Source: Stenotrophomonas terrae (lineage in GTDB: Bacteria > Pseudomonadota > Gammaproteobacteria > Xanthomonadales > Xanthomonadaceae). Taken from it: 64,000 bases of DNA. The position numbers were made by a program, and so were the translations under genes. Positions 1-8,678 of the stretch are shown here, piece by piece; positions within the stretch are counted from its first letter, which is position 1; the number at the start of each line of letters is the position of its first letter. Where the stretch lies: NCBI RefSeq assembly GCF_001431465.1, contig NZ_LDJJ01000056.1, positions 1-64,000 on the forward strand. Direction: 5' to 3'. A model generated the notes under the pieces. It did no database searches. It was not told the DNA's origin and saw nothing but the letters and a program-made list of their open reading frames with translations.

Positions 1-81
1 TTACACTTCCGGCTTCGCGGTTCACGCCGACCCTACCCGGTCGGGTTTTCTGGTAGTGCCTCTGCCGAGCATGGCTCGGCA

Positions 82-139
82 CTACGGTTTGAAGTCCTTG
101 CTCAGCAGTCCGTACATGGCGCTGTCGCAGATTTCGTCG
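82..139 (-). pseudogene. duplicated 3' tail of the GNAT acetyltransferase
   Basis: On the minus strand these bases are nearly identical to the last codons of the intact acetyltransferase at 487-1041, including the stop codon inside the SMAG repeat. They encode the same terminal residues (ending KDFKP). Similarity stops abruptly at about 139. No start or body is present, so it is a gene remnant left by duplication or rearrangement. Confidence 0.7.
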
Positions 140-155
140 AACGCGGGTGCGCGCG

Positions 156-248
156 AAGAACGCCTACTTCAAATGCTATGCAGCTTTCGTCAATGCGCGG
201 ATCAAAATCCTGCGCAGCTACCGATCATCGTTCGGGAAGTCGGATTGA
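156..248 (+). pseudogene. possible C-terminal remnant of an unknown plus-strand gene
   Basis: An open stretch of about 30 codons reads NAYFKCYAAFVNARIKILRS and then ends in TGA at 246-248. It starts right at the breakpoint of the duplicated acetyltransferase tail and has no start signal. The composition looks protein-like rather than random, but I do not recognise the family. It could equally be a chance reading frame. Confidence 0.3.
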
Positions 249-486
249 ACGAGCAATTCGGATAGCAAGCAGACTCAATGTAGTGCCGAGCCATGCTCGG
301 CAGGGGCTTGCCCAAAAAAACCGTATGTAGGAGCGGCGTCAGCCACGAAGCTGGCGCGAAGAAACCGGGCAAGACGCCTGCAATTGCAACGGGGTCAGGC
401 TGCTTGGGCACTGTCGGCTTCGCGGCTTACGCCGCTCCTACACGCTTGGGTTTGCTGGTAATGCTTCTGCCGAGCATGGCTCGGCA

Positions 487-1041
487 CTACGGTTTGAAGT
501 CCTTGCTCAGCAGGCCGTACATGGCGCTGTCGCAGATTTCGTTGTTTACGTTCCAGCGTTCGCGAAACAGGCCTTCGTGGAGGAAACCCTGTCTTTCCAC
601 CAGACGACGGGAGGGCTGGTTGCGTGGGTCGATGTCGGCTTCGATGCGGCGCAGACCCAGTTCGTTGAACGCGTAAGCCAGGATCAGCCGTAGGGCCTCG
701 CTGGCCAGGCCGCGGCCCTGCCAGTCGGGATGCAGGCTGTAACCAATTTCCGCGCGGCCCTGTGGGAGGTCGATGGCGAACAGCACTCCGCTGCCTATCA
801 ACAGGTCGGTGCTGGCATCGGCAATGGCCCAGATCAGGATGTCCAGCTCGCGACGCTGGCGCTGGATATCGGCAATCTTCTGCTCGGCCTGTTGCAATTC
901 GGTCCAGGCCGGGTAGCTCCAGTAGCGCATTACCTGTGGGTCGCTGTGGATGGCAAACAGTGCCGGGGCATCGTCTGCACGGACTTCGCGCAGGTGCAGG
1001 CGGGGGCTGGAGAGCTCGGGTTGCGGCAGGCGTGGCGACAT
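487..1041 (-). CDS. GNAT family N-acetyltransferase (RimJ/RimL-like)
   Basis: 184 residues. The protein has the order of a RimJ/RimL-type acetyltransferase: an N-terminal strand beginning [18 protein letters not shown], and a central acetyl-CoA loop, [16 protein letters not shown], at roughly residues 115-130, followed by the [22 protein letters not shown] segment typical of the fold. Such enzymes acetylate ribosomal protein N-termini, amino acids or small amines; the substrate here cannot be told. ATG at 1041 is preferred over GTG at 1050 because an AGGTG box sits about 8 bases before it. It is divergent from pgk. Its last codons and stop are duplicated at 82-139. Confidence 0.85.
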   Translation of the reverse strand: MSPRLPQPELSSPRLHLREVRADDAPALFAIHSDPQVMRYWSYPAWTELQQAEQKIADIQRQRRELDILIWAIADASTDLLIGSGVLFAIDLPQGRAEIGYSLHPDWQGRGLASEALRLILAYAFNELGLRRIEADIDPRNQPSRRLVERQGFLHEGLFRERWNVNNEICDSAMYGLLSKDFKP

Positions 1042-1121
1042 CCATTTCACCTTGGGTTTGCCCCGTTAGGCAGGGCGGGCGAGAATTACGGTTTCCCCAT
1101 ACTCGCGGAGCTGATCCTGCC

Positions 1122-2300
1122 ATGTCCATCGTTCGCATGACCGACCTCGACCTTTCCGGCAAGCGCGTACTGATCCGCCAGGATCTGAACGTGCCGATCG
1201 ATGAGAGCGGCAAGATCACCTCCGAGCAGCGCATCACCGCGTCGCTGCCGACCCTGAAGCTGGCGCTGGAGGCCGGTGCCGCCGTGCTGGTCACCTCGCA
1301 CCTGGGCCGCCCCAAGGAAGGCGTGTGGAGCGAGGCTGATTCGCTGGCACCGGTGGCCAAGCGCCTGTCCGAGCTGCTGGGCGTGGACGTGCCGCTGGTC
1401 AAGGACTGGGTGGACGGCGTGGATGTGGCCCCGGGCCAGATCGTGCTGCTGGAAAACTGCCGCATGAACGAGGGCGAGGGCAAGGACGACGAGGCGCTGT
1501 CGAAGAAGTATGCGGCGCTGTGCGATGTGTTCGTGATGGATGCCTTCGGCACTGCGCACCGCGCCCAGGCCTCCACCCATGGCGTGATCCGCTTTGCCCC
1601 GGTCGCCGCCGGTGGCCCGCTGCTGATGGCCGAGCTGGACGCACTGGACAAGGCCCTGGCCAACCCGGCCCGGCCGCTGCTGGCCATCGTTGCCGGTTCC
1701 AAGGTCTCCACCAAGCTGGAGCTGCTGTCCAGCCTGGTCAGCAAGGTTGACCAGCTGATCGTCGGCGGTGGTATCGCCAACACCTTCATCGCTGCCGAAG
1801 GCCATGGCGTGGGCAAGTCGCTGGTGGAGAACGATCTGCTCGATACCGCACGCAAGATCGATGCCGATGCCAAGGCCCGCGGTGCTGAAATCCCGCTGCC
1901 GACCGATGTCGTCGTAGCCCCGGCGTTTGCTGCCGATGCACCGGCCACGGTCAAGGCTGTGGACGCGGTAACTGCCGACGACATGATCCTCGATATTGGC
2001 CCGCAGACCGCTGCGCAGTACGCCGAACTGATCGCCAAGGCCGGCACCGTGGTGTGGAACGGCCCGGTCGGCGTGTTCGAGTTCGACGCCTTCGGCAAGG
2101 GCACCGAAGCGCTGGCCAAGGCCATTGCCAGTTCCGATGCGTTCTCGATTGCCGGTGGCGGCGACACCCTGGCGGCAGTCGACAAGTACGGCATCGCCAA
2201 GCAGGTCAGCTACATCTCCACCGGCGGCGGCGCGTTCCTGGAGTTCCTGGAAGGCAAGACCTTGCCGGCGGTGGCTGCCCTGGAGGCTCGCGGCAAGTGA
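1122..2300 (+). CDS. pgk: phosphoglycerate kinase
   Basis: 392 residues, normal for bacterial PGK. It interconverts 1,3-bisphosphoglycerate plus ADP with 3-phosphoglycerate plus ATP in the cytosol. Signature segments in order: [14 protein letters not shown] near residue 15, SHLGRPK near 60, [15 protein letters not shown] near 145, and the C-terminal nucleotide-binding GGGDTLAAV followed by [17 protein letters not shown] at 1122 gives [14 protein letters not shown]; a second ATG at 1137 is possible. It stands first in a run of glycolytic genes on the same strand (HAD phosphatase, pyk, aldolase). Confidence 0.97.
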   Translation: MSIVRMTDLDLSGKRVLIRQDLNVPIDESGKITSEQRITASLPTLKLALEAGAAVLVTSHLGRPKEGVWSEADSLAPVAKRLSELLGVDVPLVKDWVDGVDVAPGQIVLLENCRMNEGEGKDDEALSKKYAALCDVFVMDAFGTAHRAQASTHGVIRFAPVAAGGPLLMAELDALDKALANPARPLLAIVAGSKVSTKLELLSSLVSKVDQLIVGGGIANTFIAAEGHGVGKSLVENDLLDTARKIDADAKARGAEIPLPTDVVVAPAFAADAPATVKAVDAVTADDMILDIGPQTAAQYAELIAKAGTVVWNGPVGVFEFDAFGKGTEALAKAIASSDAFSIAGGGDTLAAVDKYGIAKQVSYISTGGGAFLEFLEGKTLPAVAALEARGK

Positions 2301-2306
2301 GAACGC

Positions 2307-2435
2307 CCTCACGAACCTGTTGCGCTCGACCTGTGCCCCGCGTGCGGTGCTCGCAATGCTCACGTATTCAACATACGTTGCGCTTGCTCCGCTCCACCAC
2401 GGGGCACAGCTCATCGCTCACGACGGATCGTGAGG
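2307..2435. repeat. long imperfect hairpin between pgk and the HAD phosphatase
   Basis: Nested complementary arms can be paired by eye: CCTCACGA (2307-2314) with TCGTGAGG (2428-2435), CTGTGCCCCG (2331-2340) with CGGGGCACAG (2400-2409), and a central ACGTA-TTCAACA-TACGT (2362-2378). The intervening arms are partly complementary. It resembles an intergenic repeat more than a simple terminator because no T-tract follows. The outer right arm contains the GAGGA ribosome-binding sequence of the next gene. Confidence 0.6.
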
Positions 2436-2442
2436 ACGTTGC

Positions 2443-3087
2443 ATGAGCTGCGATGTCTTCTTCTTCGATCTCGACGGCACGTTGATTGATTCGGCCGTCG
2501 GCATCACCCGCTGCGTTGCCTACGCGTTGGAAAAGATGGATCAGCCAGTGCCGGGCGATGCCGAGCTGCGCAAGTGGATCGGCCCGGCGCTGCGTACCAG
2601 CTTCACCCCGGTATTCGGCGACGCACAGCGGGTAGAGCAGGCGGTGGAGCTGTACCGTGAGCGTTTCGACGTGCTGGGCTGGCAGGAGCACGAGATCTAT
2701 GCCGGTATCGGCGAGGTCGTGCAGGGTCTGCACGCGGCCGGTCATCGGCTGGCGGTGGTCACCGCCAAGAACGAGCCACATGCGCGCCGCATCGTTGCCC
2801 ATCTGCCGTTTGGTGAATGCTTCGAGGACATCATCGGCGCAACACCGGATGGATCGCGCAGCCACAAGCCCGAACTGATCGCCGAGGCCTTACAGCGCTT
2901 GTCGCTGCAACCGGCGCCGTGCTGGATGATCGGCGACCGGCGCATGGACATCGAAGGCGCCCGCCACCACGGCATGCGCAATGTCGGTGTGTTGTGGGGC
3001 TTTGGTGGCCGCGAAGAGTTGCAGGCTGCCGGGGCGGGTGCCCTGGCAGCGACACCGGAGGAATTGGCCGTGGTGTTGCGCGGCTGA
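2443..3087 (+). CDS. HAD-superfamily phosphatase (phosphoglycolate phosphatase-like)
   Basis: 214 residues. The catalytic motif I FFDLDGTLIDS places the nucleophile Asp at residue 9 and the acid/base at 11. Motif II VVTAK is near residue 107 and motif IV GDRRMDIEGARHHGM is near 167, where the second Asp coordinates magnesium. The helical cap between motifs I and II is of the Gph/PGMB type. The family removes phosphate from phosphoglycolate or other small phosphate esters; the exact substrate is not readable. ATG at 2443 follows TGAGGACGTTGC. Confidence 0.88.
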   Translation: MSCDVFFFDLDGTLIDSAVGITRCVAYALEKMDQPVPGDAELRKWIGPALRTSFTPVFGDAQRVEQAVELYRERFDVLGWQEHEIYAGIGEVVQGLHAAGHRLAVVTAKNEPHARRIVAHLPFGECFEDIIGATPDGSRSHKPELIAEALQRLSLQPAPCWMIGDRRMDIEGARHHGMRNVGVLWGFGGREELQAAGAGALAATPEELAVVLRG

Positions 3088-3102
3088 TTCGAGTTTTGTT
3101 GG

Positions 3103-3135
3103 GTGTCGTGGCTGCCGATACCGGAGCCACGACAC
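3103..3135 (+). terminator. hairpin after the HAD phosphatase gene
   Basis: A perfect 11-base stem, GTGTCGTGGCT (3103-3113) and AGCCACGACAC (3125-3135), lies 15 bases after the stop codon. No T-run follows, so it may stabilise the 3' end rather than terminate intrinsically. Confidence 0.45.
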
Positions 3136-3398
3136 GGTACGACCTTCGGAGAAATCCATTCGTCATCGTCGCCTGCGGGGCAATGACGATCCGCCTTACT
3201 TGCCGATGAACTCGCCGGTCTCGGTGGCTTTTGTAATGCCTGTCATCTGATGTCCCGGGCGTGTCTCATTGGCCGCCTGTCTTTGTTGCGGAGCAGCATG
3301 GGCTTCCGCTTGAGCTGGCACGCAATCGCAACGCAGCTGTGCTGAGCTATCTCGTCTACTTATTGACCTATGCAAGTCAGCTATAGGTCTTGCGTTGT

Positions 3399-3432
3399 CA
3401 TACCGTACGGTATGTCCAGACAGCCTGTCTGG
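3399..3432. promoter_or_regulatory. two adjacent palindromes in the pyk leader
   Basis: CATACCGTACGGTATG (3399-3414) is a perfect 16-base palindrome. One base later CCAGACAGCCTGTCTGG (3416-3432) is a perfect 17-base palindrome with one central base. They lie in the 451-base gap before pyk, about 107-140 bases upstream of its start. The rest of the gap (3136-3398 and 3433-3520) holds no convincing gene. Palindromes of this size are typical operators for dimeric repressors; the regulator is unknown. Confidence 0.5.
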
Positions 3433-3538
3433 CCTGTCTTTGGGACAGTGCAGAAAGTGTCGTATGAAATCGTATGCGACATCGTTGTCATGCAATAGAT
3501 ATGCTACTTTCGGCGGTCTATTAGGGAGACCACGCACA

Positions 3539-5005
3539 ATGATTGAACGTCAGCGCCGCACCAAGATCCTCGCCACCCTCGGGCCGGCAACTGACGCGCC
3601 GGGCGTGCTGGACGATCTGTTCCGCGCCGGCGTCAATGTTGTGCGTTTGAACTTCTCCCACGGTGATCCGTCCGGCCAGGCCAAGCGCGCCGCCGACGTA
3701 CGTGCCGCCGCGCAGCGTGTCGGTGTGGAAGTGGGCATTCTGGCTGACCTGCCGGGCCCGAAGATCCGCATCGAGCGCTTTGCCGAAGGCAAGATCAAGC
3801 TCAAGGCCGGTGATCGTTTCGACCTGATCGCCAGCACCTCGGCGCCGGCTGGCGACACCAACCAGGTGGGCGTGAGCTACCTGGGCCTGCCGCAGGACGT
3901 GGCACCGGGTGATGTGTTGCTGCTCGACGACGGCCTGATGCAGCTGCAGGTTGTGGAAGTGCAAGGCGAGCGTATCATCAATACCGTGCTCAACGACGGC
4001 GTGCTGTCCGACCGCAAGGGTTTGAACAAGCAGGGCGGTGGTCTGTCGCTGGGCGCGTTGACCGAGCGCGACAAGGAACTGATCGGCATCGTCGCCAAGA
4101 TCGGCGTCGACTTCATTGCCGTCTCGTTCTGCCGTAATGCGCAGGACATGAACGACGCGCGCGAAATCGCCGAGTCGCACGGTTGCTACGCCGCGCTGGT
4201 GTCCAAGATCGAACGCACCGAAGCCATCGAGAACCTGGAAGAGATCGTCGACGCCAGCGATGTGGTGATGGTGGCGCGTGGCGACCTGGGCGTGGAAATC
4301 GGCGATGCCGAACTGCCGGGCCTGCAGAAGAAGATCATCAAGGCCTCGCTGGCGCAGAACAAGGTGGTGATCACCGCCACGCAGATGCTGCAATCCATGG
4401 TCGAAAGCCCGATCCCGACCCGCGCCGAAGTGCTGGACGTGGCCAACTCGGTCATCGACGGTACCGATGCGGTGATGCTGTCGGCGGAAACCGCTGCCGG
4501 CATGTATCCGGTCAAGGCGGTCGAGGCGATGGCCCGCATCTGTCTGGGTGCCGAACGCCAGTTCCAGACCGAGACTGATTTCAACGCCTCGCCGCGTAAT
4601 CTGGAGCGTGCTGACCAGGCTATCGCCATGGCCACCATGTTCCTGGCCCAGCACGTGGGTGTGCGCGCCATCGTGGCGATGACCGAGTCCGGTGGTACCG
4701 CCCGTTACCTGTCGCGCTTCCGTGCCAAGTCGCCGATCTACGCGGTCACCCGTCATGACGGCGCGCGCCGGCAGATGGCGTTGATGCGTGATGTGTTCCC
4801 GATCAACTTCGACAGCCGCGGCTTCACCCCGCGTGAAGCGGCGCGTGGCAGCATCCGTCTGCTGGTCGAGTCCAATCTGCTGGAAGCCGGTGACCGCGTG
4901 GTGTTCACCAGCGGTGAGCACATGGAAACCCATGGCGCCACCAATACCCTGCGTCTGCTGGAAGTGGGCAACGACGGCCGCGCCAGCGGTCTGGGCGACC
5001 TCTAA
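3539..5005 (+). CDS. pyk: pyruvate kinase
   Basis: 488 residues. It transfers phosphate from phosphoenolpyruvate to ADP, the last step of glycolysis. Visible: the N-terminal TKILATLGPATD, the NFSHGD substrate loop near residue 37, the B-domain insertion, the signature ALVSKIERTEAIENL with the catalytic Lys near residue 223, and VMVARGDLGVEIG near 245. The C-terminal allosteric domain follows and ends about residue 480. ATG at 3539 is preceded by TAGGGAGAC; upstream in-frame codons lack a ribosome site. The long leader with palindromes suggests the gene is separately controlled. Confidence 0.96.
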   Translation: MIERQRRTKILATLGPATDAPGVLDDLFRAGVNVVRLNFSHGDPSGQAKRAADVRAAAQRVGVEVGILADLPGPKIRIERFAEGKIKLKAGDRFDLIASTSAPAGDTNQVGVSYLGLPQDVAPGDVLLLDDGLMQLQVVEVQGERIINTVLNDGVLSDRKGLNKQGGGLSLGALTERDKELIGIVAKIGVDFIAVSFCRNAQDMNDAREIAESHGCYAALVSKIERTEAIENLEEIVDASDVVMVARGDLGVEIGDAELPGLQKKIIKASLAQNKVVITATQMLQSMVESPIPTRAEVLDVANSVIDGTDAVMLSAETAAGMYPVKAVEAMARICLGAERQFQTETDFNASPRNLERADQAIAMATMFLAQHVGVRAIVAMTESGGTARYLSRFRAKSPIYAVTRHDGARRQMALMRDVFPINFDSRGFTPREAARGSIRLLVESNLLEAGDRVVFTSGEHMETHGATNTLRLLEVGNDGRASGLGDL

Positions 5006-5026
5006 GCAGCGCCAGCGGCAAGCCAG

Positions 5027-5053
5027 CGCTCCGGTCATGAACTGATCGGAGCG
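5027..5053 (+). terminator. weak hairpin after pyk
   Basis: CGCTCCG (5027-5033) pairs with CGGAGCG (5047-5053) across a 13-base loop, 22 bases after the pyk stop. There is no T-tract. The rest of the 164-base gap before the aldolase shows nothing else recognisable. Confidence 0.3.
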
Positions 5054-5169
5054 GACAGGCTTTGTCCTGACATGACAGCCTGAAACCGGTTCCAGACCTT
5101 GCGGGCAGCCAGCCGGTGAGCGTGCCGGGCTATAATCCGGGTTTTCCCGCACGCTGTCACAGGAACCTC

Positions 5170-6174
5170 ATGAGCATCGAACTGCTGGCTGAAACCGCAC
5201 AGGCCATGGTCGCCCCGGGTAAGGGCATCATCGCCATTGACGAATCCACCGGTACGATCGCCAAGCGCTTCGCAAGCGTCGGCATCGAGAACACGGAAGA
5301 AAACCGTCGTGCCTACCGCGAACTGCTGCTGACCACGCCGCGTCTGAACGAGCACATCTCCGGCGCGATCCTGTACGACGAAACCATCCGCCAGTCGACC
5401 AAGGACGGCGTGCCGTTCGCCAAGTACATGGCCGACAACGGCATGATCCCGGGCATCAAGGTCGACAAGGGTGCACACCCGTTGGCCGGCTGCCCCGGTG
5501 AGCTGGTGACCGAAGGCCTGGACGGCCTGCGCGAGCGCCTGCAGGAGTACTACAAGCTGGGTGCGCGTTTCGCCAAGTGGCGTGCGGTGATCAACATCGG
5601 CGACAACATGCCGTCGGGTACCTGCATCGAGTCCAACGCCCATGCGCTGGCCCGCTATGCCGCGCTGTGCCAGGAATGCGGCCTGGTGCCGATGGTCGAG
5701 CCGGAAGTGATCATGGACGGCGACCACGACATCGAGACCTGCTACGAAGTTACCGAAGCCACCCTGCGCTCGCTGTTTGATGCGCTGTACCAGCAGAACG
5801 TGGTGCTGGAAGGCACCATCCTGAAGGCCTCGATGGTCATCCCGGGCAAGACCTGCGACGAGCAGGTGGATGTCGAGGAAGTGGCCGAGTCCACCGTGAT
5901 GTGCCTGAAGTCGACCGTGCCGGCGATCATGCCGGGCGTGGTGTTCCTGTCCGGCGGCCAGAGCGATGAGCAGTCCACCGCTCACCTCAACGCCATGAAC
6001 CAGATGGGCAACCTGCCGTGGCCGCTGAGCTTCTCCTACGGCCGCGCCATGCAGCAGGCTGCACTGAAGCTGTGGGCCAAGGACATGAAGGGCAACTACG
6101 CTGCCGCACAGAAGACCGTGTTCGAGCGTGCCAAGGAAAACGGCCAGGCTGCACAGGGCAAGTGGGAAGGCTGA
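5170..6174 (+). CDS. class I fructose-bisphosphate aldolase
   Basis: 334 residues. It belongs to the Schiff-base (class I) aldolases that resemble animal and plant aldolase: KGIIAIDESTGTIAKRF near residue 18, GIKVDKGAHPLAG near 96, the conserved WRAVI segment near 137, and the Schiff-base lysine in GTILKASMVIPG near 220. It cleaves fructose 1,6-bisphosphate to dihydroxyacetone phosphate and glyceraldehyde 3-phosphate. ATG at 5170 follows AGGAACCTC. A strong intrinsic terminator follows it and ends the glycolytic block. The protein ends ...GKWEG, without the C-terminal tyrosine of animal enzymes. Confidence 0.94.
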   Translation: MSIELLAETAQAMVAPGKGIIAIDESTGTIAKRFASVGIENTEENRRAYRELLLTTPRLNEHISGAILYDETIRQSTKDGVPFAKYMADNGMIPGIKVDKGAHPLAGCPGELVTEGLDGLRERLQEYYKLGARFAKWRAVINIGDNMPSGTCIESNAHALARYAALCQECGLVPMVEPEVIMDGDHDIETCYEVTEATLRSLFDALYQQNVVLEGTILKASMVIPGKTCDEQVDVEEVAESTVMCLKSTVPAIMPGVVFLSGGQSDEQSTAHLNAMNQMGNLPWPLSFSYGRAMQQAALKLWAKDMKGNYAAAQKTVFERAKENGQAAQGKWEG

Positions 6175-6200
6175 TAAGCCACCCCGCGTGAGTTGAACGA

Positions 6201-6249
6201 AACGCCGGCCAACAGCCGGCGTTTTTGTTTTTGTTTTTGTTTTTTTTTT
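6201..6249 (+). terminator. intrinsic terminator of the aldolase gene
   Basis: Stem AACGCCGGC (6201-6209) and GCCGGCGTT (6215-6223) with loop CAACA is followed by repeated GTTTTT units and a ten-T run (6240-6249). Confidence 0.9.
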
Positions 6250-6355
6250 GTGGGAGCGGCGTCAGCCGCGAAGCTGGCAATGCAGCAGCTGTGCAGTTGC
6301 AGCCATGCTGGCGGTTTGTTTGCCACCAGCTTCGCGGCTCACACCGCTCCCACAA
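6248..6355. repeat. dispersed inverted repeat, GGGAGCGGCGT-type
   Basis: Left arm TTGTGGGAGCGGCGTCAGCC and the facing right arm GGCTCACACCGCTCCCACAA enclose about 60 bases. The same arms recur near 326, 12342, 15206, 34457 and 35541, always between genes, so this is a family of intergenic palindromic units. Confidence 0.8.
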
Positions 6356-6409
6356 CAACCAACCCCGGTACTCCCCCTACAATCGGCCTTTGTGTCTGGG
6401 AGTGAGCAA

Positions 6410-7729
6410 ATGCATCGCAGTATCACGCTTGGGCTGTTTGCATCGACGATGGCGGTATCGGCTCTCGCTGCGGAACCACGTGGTTTTGATGTACAGCACT
6501 ACGCAACCACTCTGGATCTGGATATCGCAGCCGCTCAGCTGCGCGGCGAAACCCTGGTGCGCTTCAATGCAACGGCGCCGCTGAGCCAGCTGGTTCTCGA
6601 TAGCGGCGAGCTGGTCATTGACGCGGCCACGCACGCGGGTGAGCCGCTGCGCTTTCAGCAGGCCGATGGAAAGCTGACCGTCGACCTCGCGCAGCCCCTG
6701 GCTGCCGGTGAGCACGCCAGCGTGCAGCTGCGTTACCACGGCAAGCCGCGCTTCGGCCTGGAGTTCGCGCCGGCGCGCAACGAGGTTTACACCGTCTTTT
6801 CCACCGACCAGTGGATGCCATCGATCAATGCGCCGGACGAGCGCGCCACCTTGCTGTTGGCGCTGCGCCTGCCCCAGGGGCTGCGGACAGCCGCCGTCGG
6901 TGATGCCTTGCCGTCACGGCAGTTGCCCGATGGCCGTATCGAACACCGCTGGCAGCTGCGCACGCCCATGCCCGGCTATGTCTACGGCTTCGCAGCGGCG
7001 CCTTATCGGCATGTGCAGCAGCCGCATGGCACCGGCATGCTGCATTACTACGCGCTGGACCGTTCCGAGGCGGAGCTGAGCCAGTTGTTTGCCGCCACCG
7101 GCGAGATGCTCGACTTCTTCGCCGAACGGGCCGGGTTGGCCTATCAAGGTGACTATCGCCAGGCGTTGGTGGAACGCACCATCGGCCAGGAGATGGCGGG
7201 GCTGTCCTTGATGTCGGAGGCCTATGGAAAGCAGGTGCTTGCCGATGCCAGCCAGACCGGCTTGATCGCGCACGAGGCTGCACATCAATGGTGGGGTAAC
7301 CGTGTCACCTGCGCCGGTTGGGAACACTTCTGGCTCAATGAAGGTTTCGCCAACTTCATGACGGCTGCATGGCTGCAGCACAGCCAAGGCGAGGCGGCCT
7401 ATCAAGAAATGGTGCAGGGCTGGGAGCAGCGCTTGCGGGCGTTGCGCGAGAAAGGAGCCGATAGGCCATTGCAGTACCCGGACTGGAACAAGCCCAGTGT
7501 CGATGATCGCGCGGTGGTCTACAAGAAGGGTGCCTATGTGCTGCACCGGCTGCGCCTGGAGTTGGGCGAAGAGGTGTTCTGGCGCGGGCTGCGCCAGTAC
7601 ACGCAGGCCAATGATGGAAAGTCGGTGGTGACAGCGGACTTCCAGCAGGCAATGGAAGCGGCGGCAGGGCGCTCGCTGCAGGCGTTCTTTGCTGCCTGGG
7701 TTTATGGCGTGGGGGGTGAGCTGGGGTGA
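6410..7729 (+). CDS. secreted M1-family metallopeptidase, short form
   Basis: 439 residues. A signal peptide ends at about ALAA (residue 21), then a beta-rich N-terminal domain. The zinc site is HEAAHQWWGN with the HEXXH at about residues 287-291 and the third ligand Glu in LNEGFANF exactly 18 residues later, as in M1 aminopeptidases. The usual exopeptidase G-x-M-E-N motif is not intact: the matching place reads GQEMAGLSLMSEAYG. The large C-terminal helical domain of PepN-like enzymes is absent. It probably acts on peptides in the periplasm or outside; substrate unknown. ATG at 6410 follows GGGAGTGAGCAA. Confidence 0.85.
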   Translation: MHRSITLGLFASTMAVSALAAEPRGFDVQHYATTLDLDIAAAQLRGETLVRFNATAPLSQLVLDSGELVIDAATHAGEPLRFQQADGKLTVDLAQPLAAGEHASVQLRYHGKPRFGLEFAPARNEVYTVFSTDQWMPSINAPDERATLLLALRLPQGLRTAAVGDALPSRQLPDGRIEHRWQLRTPMPGYVYGFAAAPYRHVQQPHGTGMLHYYALDRSEAELSQLFAATGEMLDFFAERAGLAYQGDYRQALVERTIGQEMAGLSLMSEAYGKQVLADASQTGLIAHEAAHQWWGNRVTCAGWEHFWLNEGFANFMTAAWLQHSQGEAAYQEMVQGWEQRLRALREKGADRPLQYPDWNKPSVDDRAVVYKKGAYVLHRLRLELGEEVFWRGLRQYTQANDGKSVVTADFQQAMEAAAGRSLQAFFAAWVYGVGGELG

Positions 7730-7753
7730 TGGGCTTGCTGCTGCGAAGAGCTA

Positions 7754-7879
7754 CCCCTCCCCAACCCTCCCCTTGCCTGCGGCAAAGGGAGGGGGCTGTT
7801 CATGCAGGTCGGGTCGATCGCGGGTAGCCGCTCTCACTCCCTCCCTTTCGCGCAGCGAAGGGGAGGGTTGGGGAGGGGG
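7754..7879. repeat. dispersed inverted repeat, CCCCTCCCCAACCC-type
   Basis: CCCCTCCCCAACCCTCCCC at the left faces GGGGAGGGTTGGGGAGGGG at the right, enclosing about 85 bases with a further short stem on each side. It fills the gap between the convergent M1 peptidase and macrodomain genes and may act as a bidirectional terminator. Confidence 0.75.
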
Positions 7880-7917
7880 AGGTTTTGATTTTTGCTCGGC
7901 CAGAACAGCCAAAAACC

Positions 7918-8508
7918 TCAATGCGCAGCCGCAAACCCGCCGCCAAATGACGCCAGCACCGGTGTCGCCTGCTCTGGCGCAGGGCCGGCGTTAGCTAGGG
8001 CCTGCTGATAGATCTTGAACGCCGCAGCGTTGTAAGCAACCAGCACAATCCGCGAAGGCCGCGCATGGCTCTTCTGCCAGGTCATGGTCTCTGTCGCCGC
8101 AATCACTGCCGCCTGATGCAGCGGGTAGCCGTACACGCCACAACTGATTGCCGGGAACGCAATCGATTCCAGGCCCATCTGCTCGGCCAGGCGCAGCGAT
8201 TGCCAATAGCAATTGGCCAGGAGTGCGGCTTCATCGTGGCGGCCATCGCGCCAGACCGGGCCGACGGTGTGGAAGACATGCCGCGCCGGCAGATCATGGC
8301 CGCCGGTGGCACGCACTTCGCCAGTGGGGCAGCGTACGCCGGGGCGCAGCTCCGGTAGCTGCTCGCATTCGCGCAACAGGCCGGGGCCGGCAGCGCGGTG
8401 GATGGCGCCGTCCACACCGCCGCCGCCGAGCAGGGTTTCATTGGCTGCGTTGACGATGACGTCAACCGCCAGTTCGGTGATATCGCCCTGCCAAACTTCA
8501 ATGTTCAT
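7918..8508 (-). CDS. macrodomain protein (O-acetyl-ADP-ribose deacetylase-like)
   Basis: 196 residues. The macrodomain core is plain: [35 protein letters not shown] at the N-terminus, including the catalytic NAAN and GGGGVDGAI loops, then [22 protein letters not shown], and the distal SCGVYGYP loop. These proteins bind ADP-ribose and hydrolyse O-acetyl-ADP-ribose or ADP-ribose esters on proteins. A C-terminal tail of about 20 residues extends past the usual domain. ATG at 8508. It is convergent with the M1 peptidase and separated from cysK by a terminator. Confidence 0.9.
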   Translation of the reverse strand: MNIEVWQGDITELAVDVIVNAANETLLGGGGVDGAIHRAAGPGLLRECEQLPELRPGVRCPTGEVRATGGHDLPARHVFHTVGPVWRDGRHDEAALLANCYWQSLRLAEQMGLESIAFPAISCGVYGYPLHQAAVIAATETMTWQKSHARPSRIVLVAYNAAAFKIYQQALANAGPAPEQATPVLASFGGGFAAAH

Positions 8509-8629
8509 GGACGTGATCTTCCGTTGCGATACATGAGAAAAATGTGACGGCTACCGCCGCGCCGGGCACAGCTGCAGTGTGCGCGCATGCCGTCTCACCT
8601 GGCGCGATTCACAGGCACAGAAAAGCACA

Positions 8630-8649
8630 AAGGCCGCATCGGCGGCCTT
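8630..8649 (-). terminator. intrinsic terminator of cysK
   Basis: Stem AAGGCCGC (8630-8637) and GCGGCCTT (8642-8649) is followed on the minus strand by a T-rich TGTGCTTTTCT. It lies just beyond the cysK stop. Confidence 0.75.
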
Positions 8650-8678
8650 CGCGTTGCTGACGGGTTAAGTAACGAAGG

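Larger units (their letters stand above)
62..490. repeat. SMAG REP triplet with a larger inverted repeat
   Basis: Three copies of the GTAG-tagged palindrome lie at 62-85 (minus orientation), 280-303 (plus) and 467-490 (minus). A larger inverted repeat with arms like GGAGCGGCGTCAGCC and GGCTTACGCCGCTCC occupies 326-442. The copy at 467-490 supplies the stop codon of the acetyltransferase gene that follows. SMAG elements are known REP sequences of S. maltophilia. The sequence from about 10 to 139 is a second, imperfect copy of 414 to 540, so repeats and gene tail were duplicated together. Confidence 0.85.

Noticed and set aside
395..2200. 601-codon minus-strand frame
   Set aside because: It is antisense to pgk and overlaps the acetyltransferase; Ser/Ala/Pro-rich with no recognisable motif.
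3521..5152. 543-codon minus-strand frame
   Set aside because: It is antisense to pyk, with composition typical of a reverse frame.
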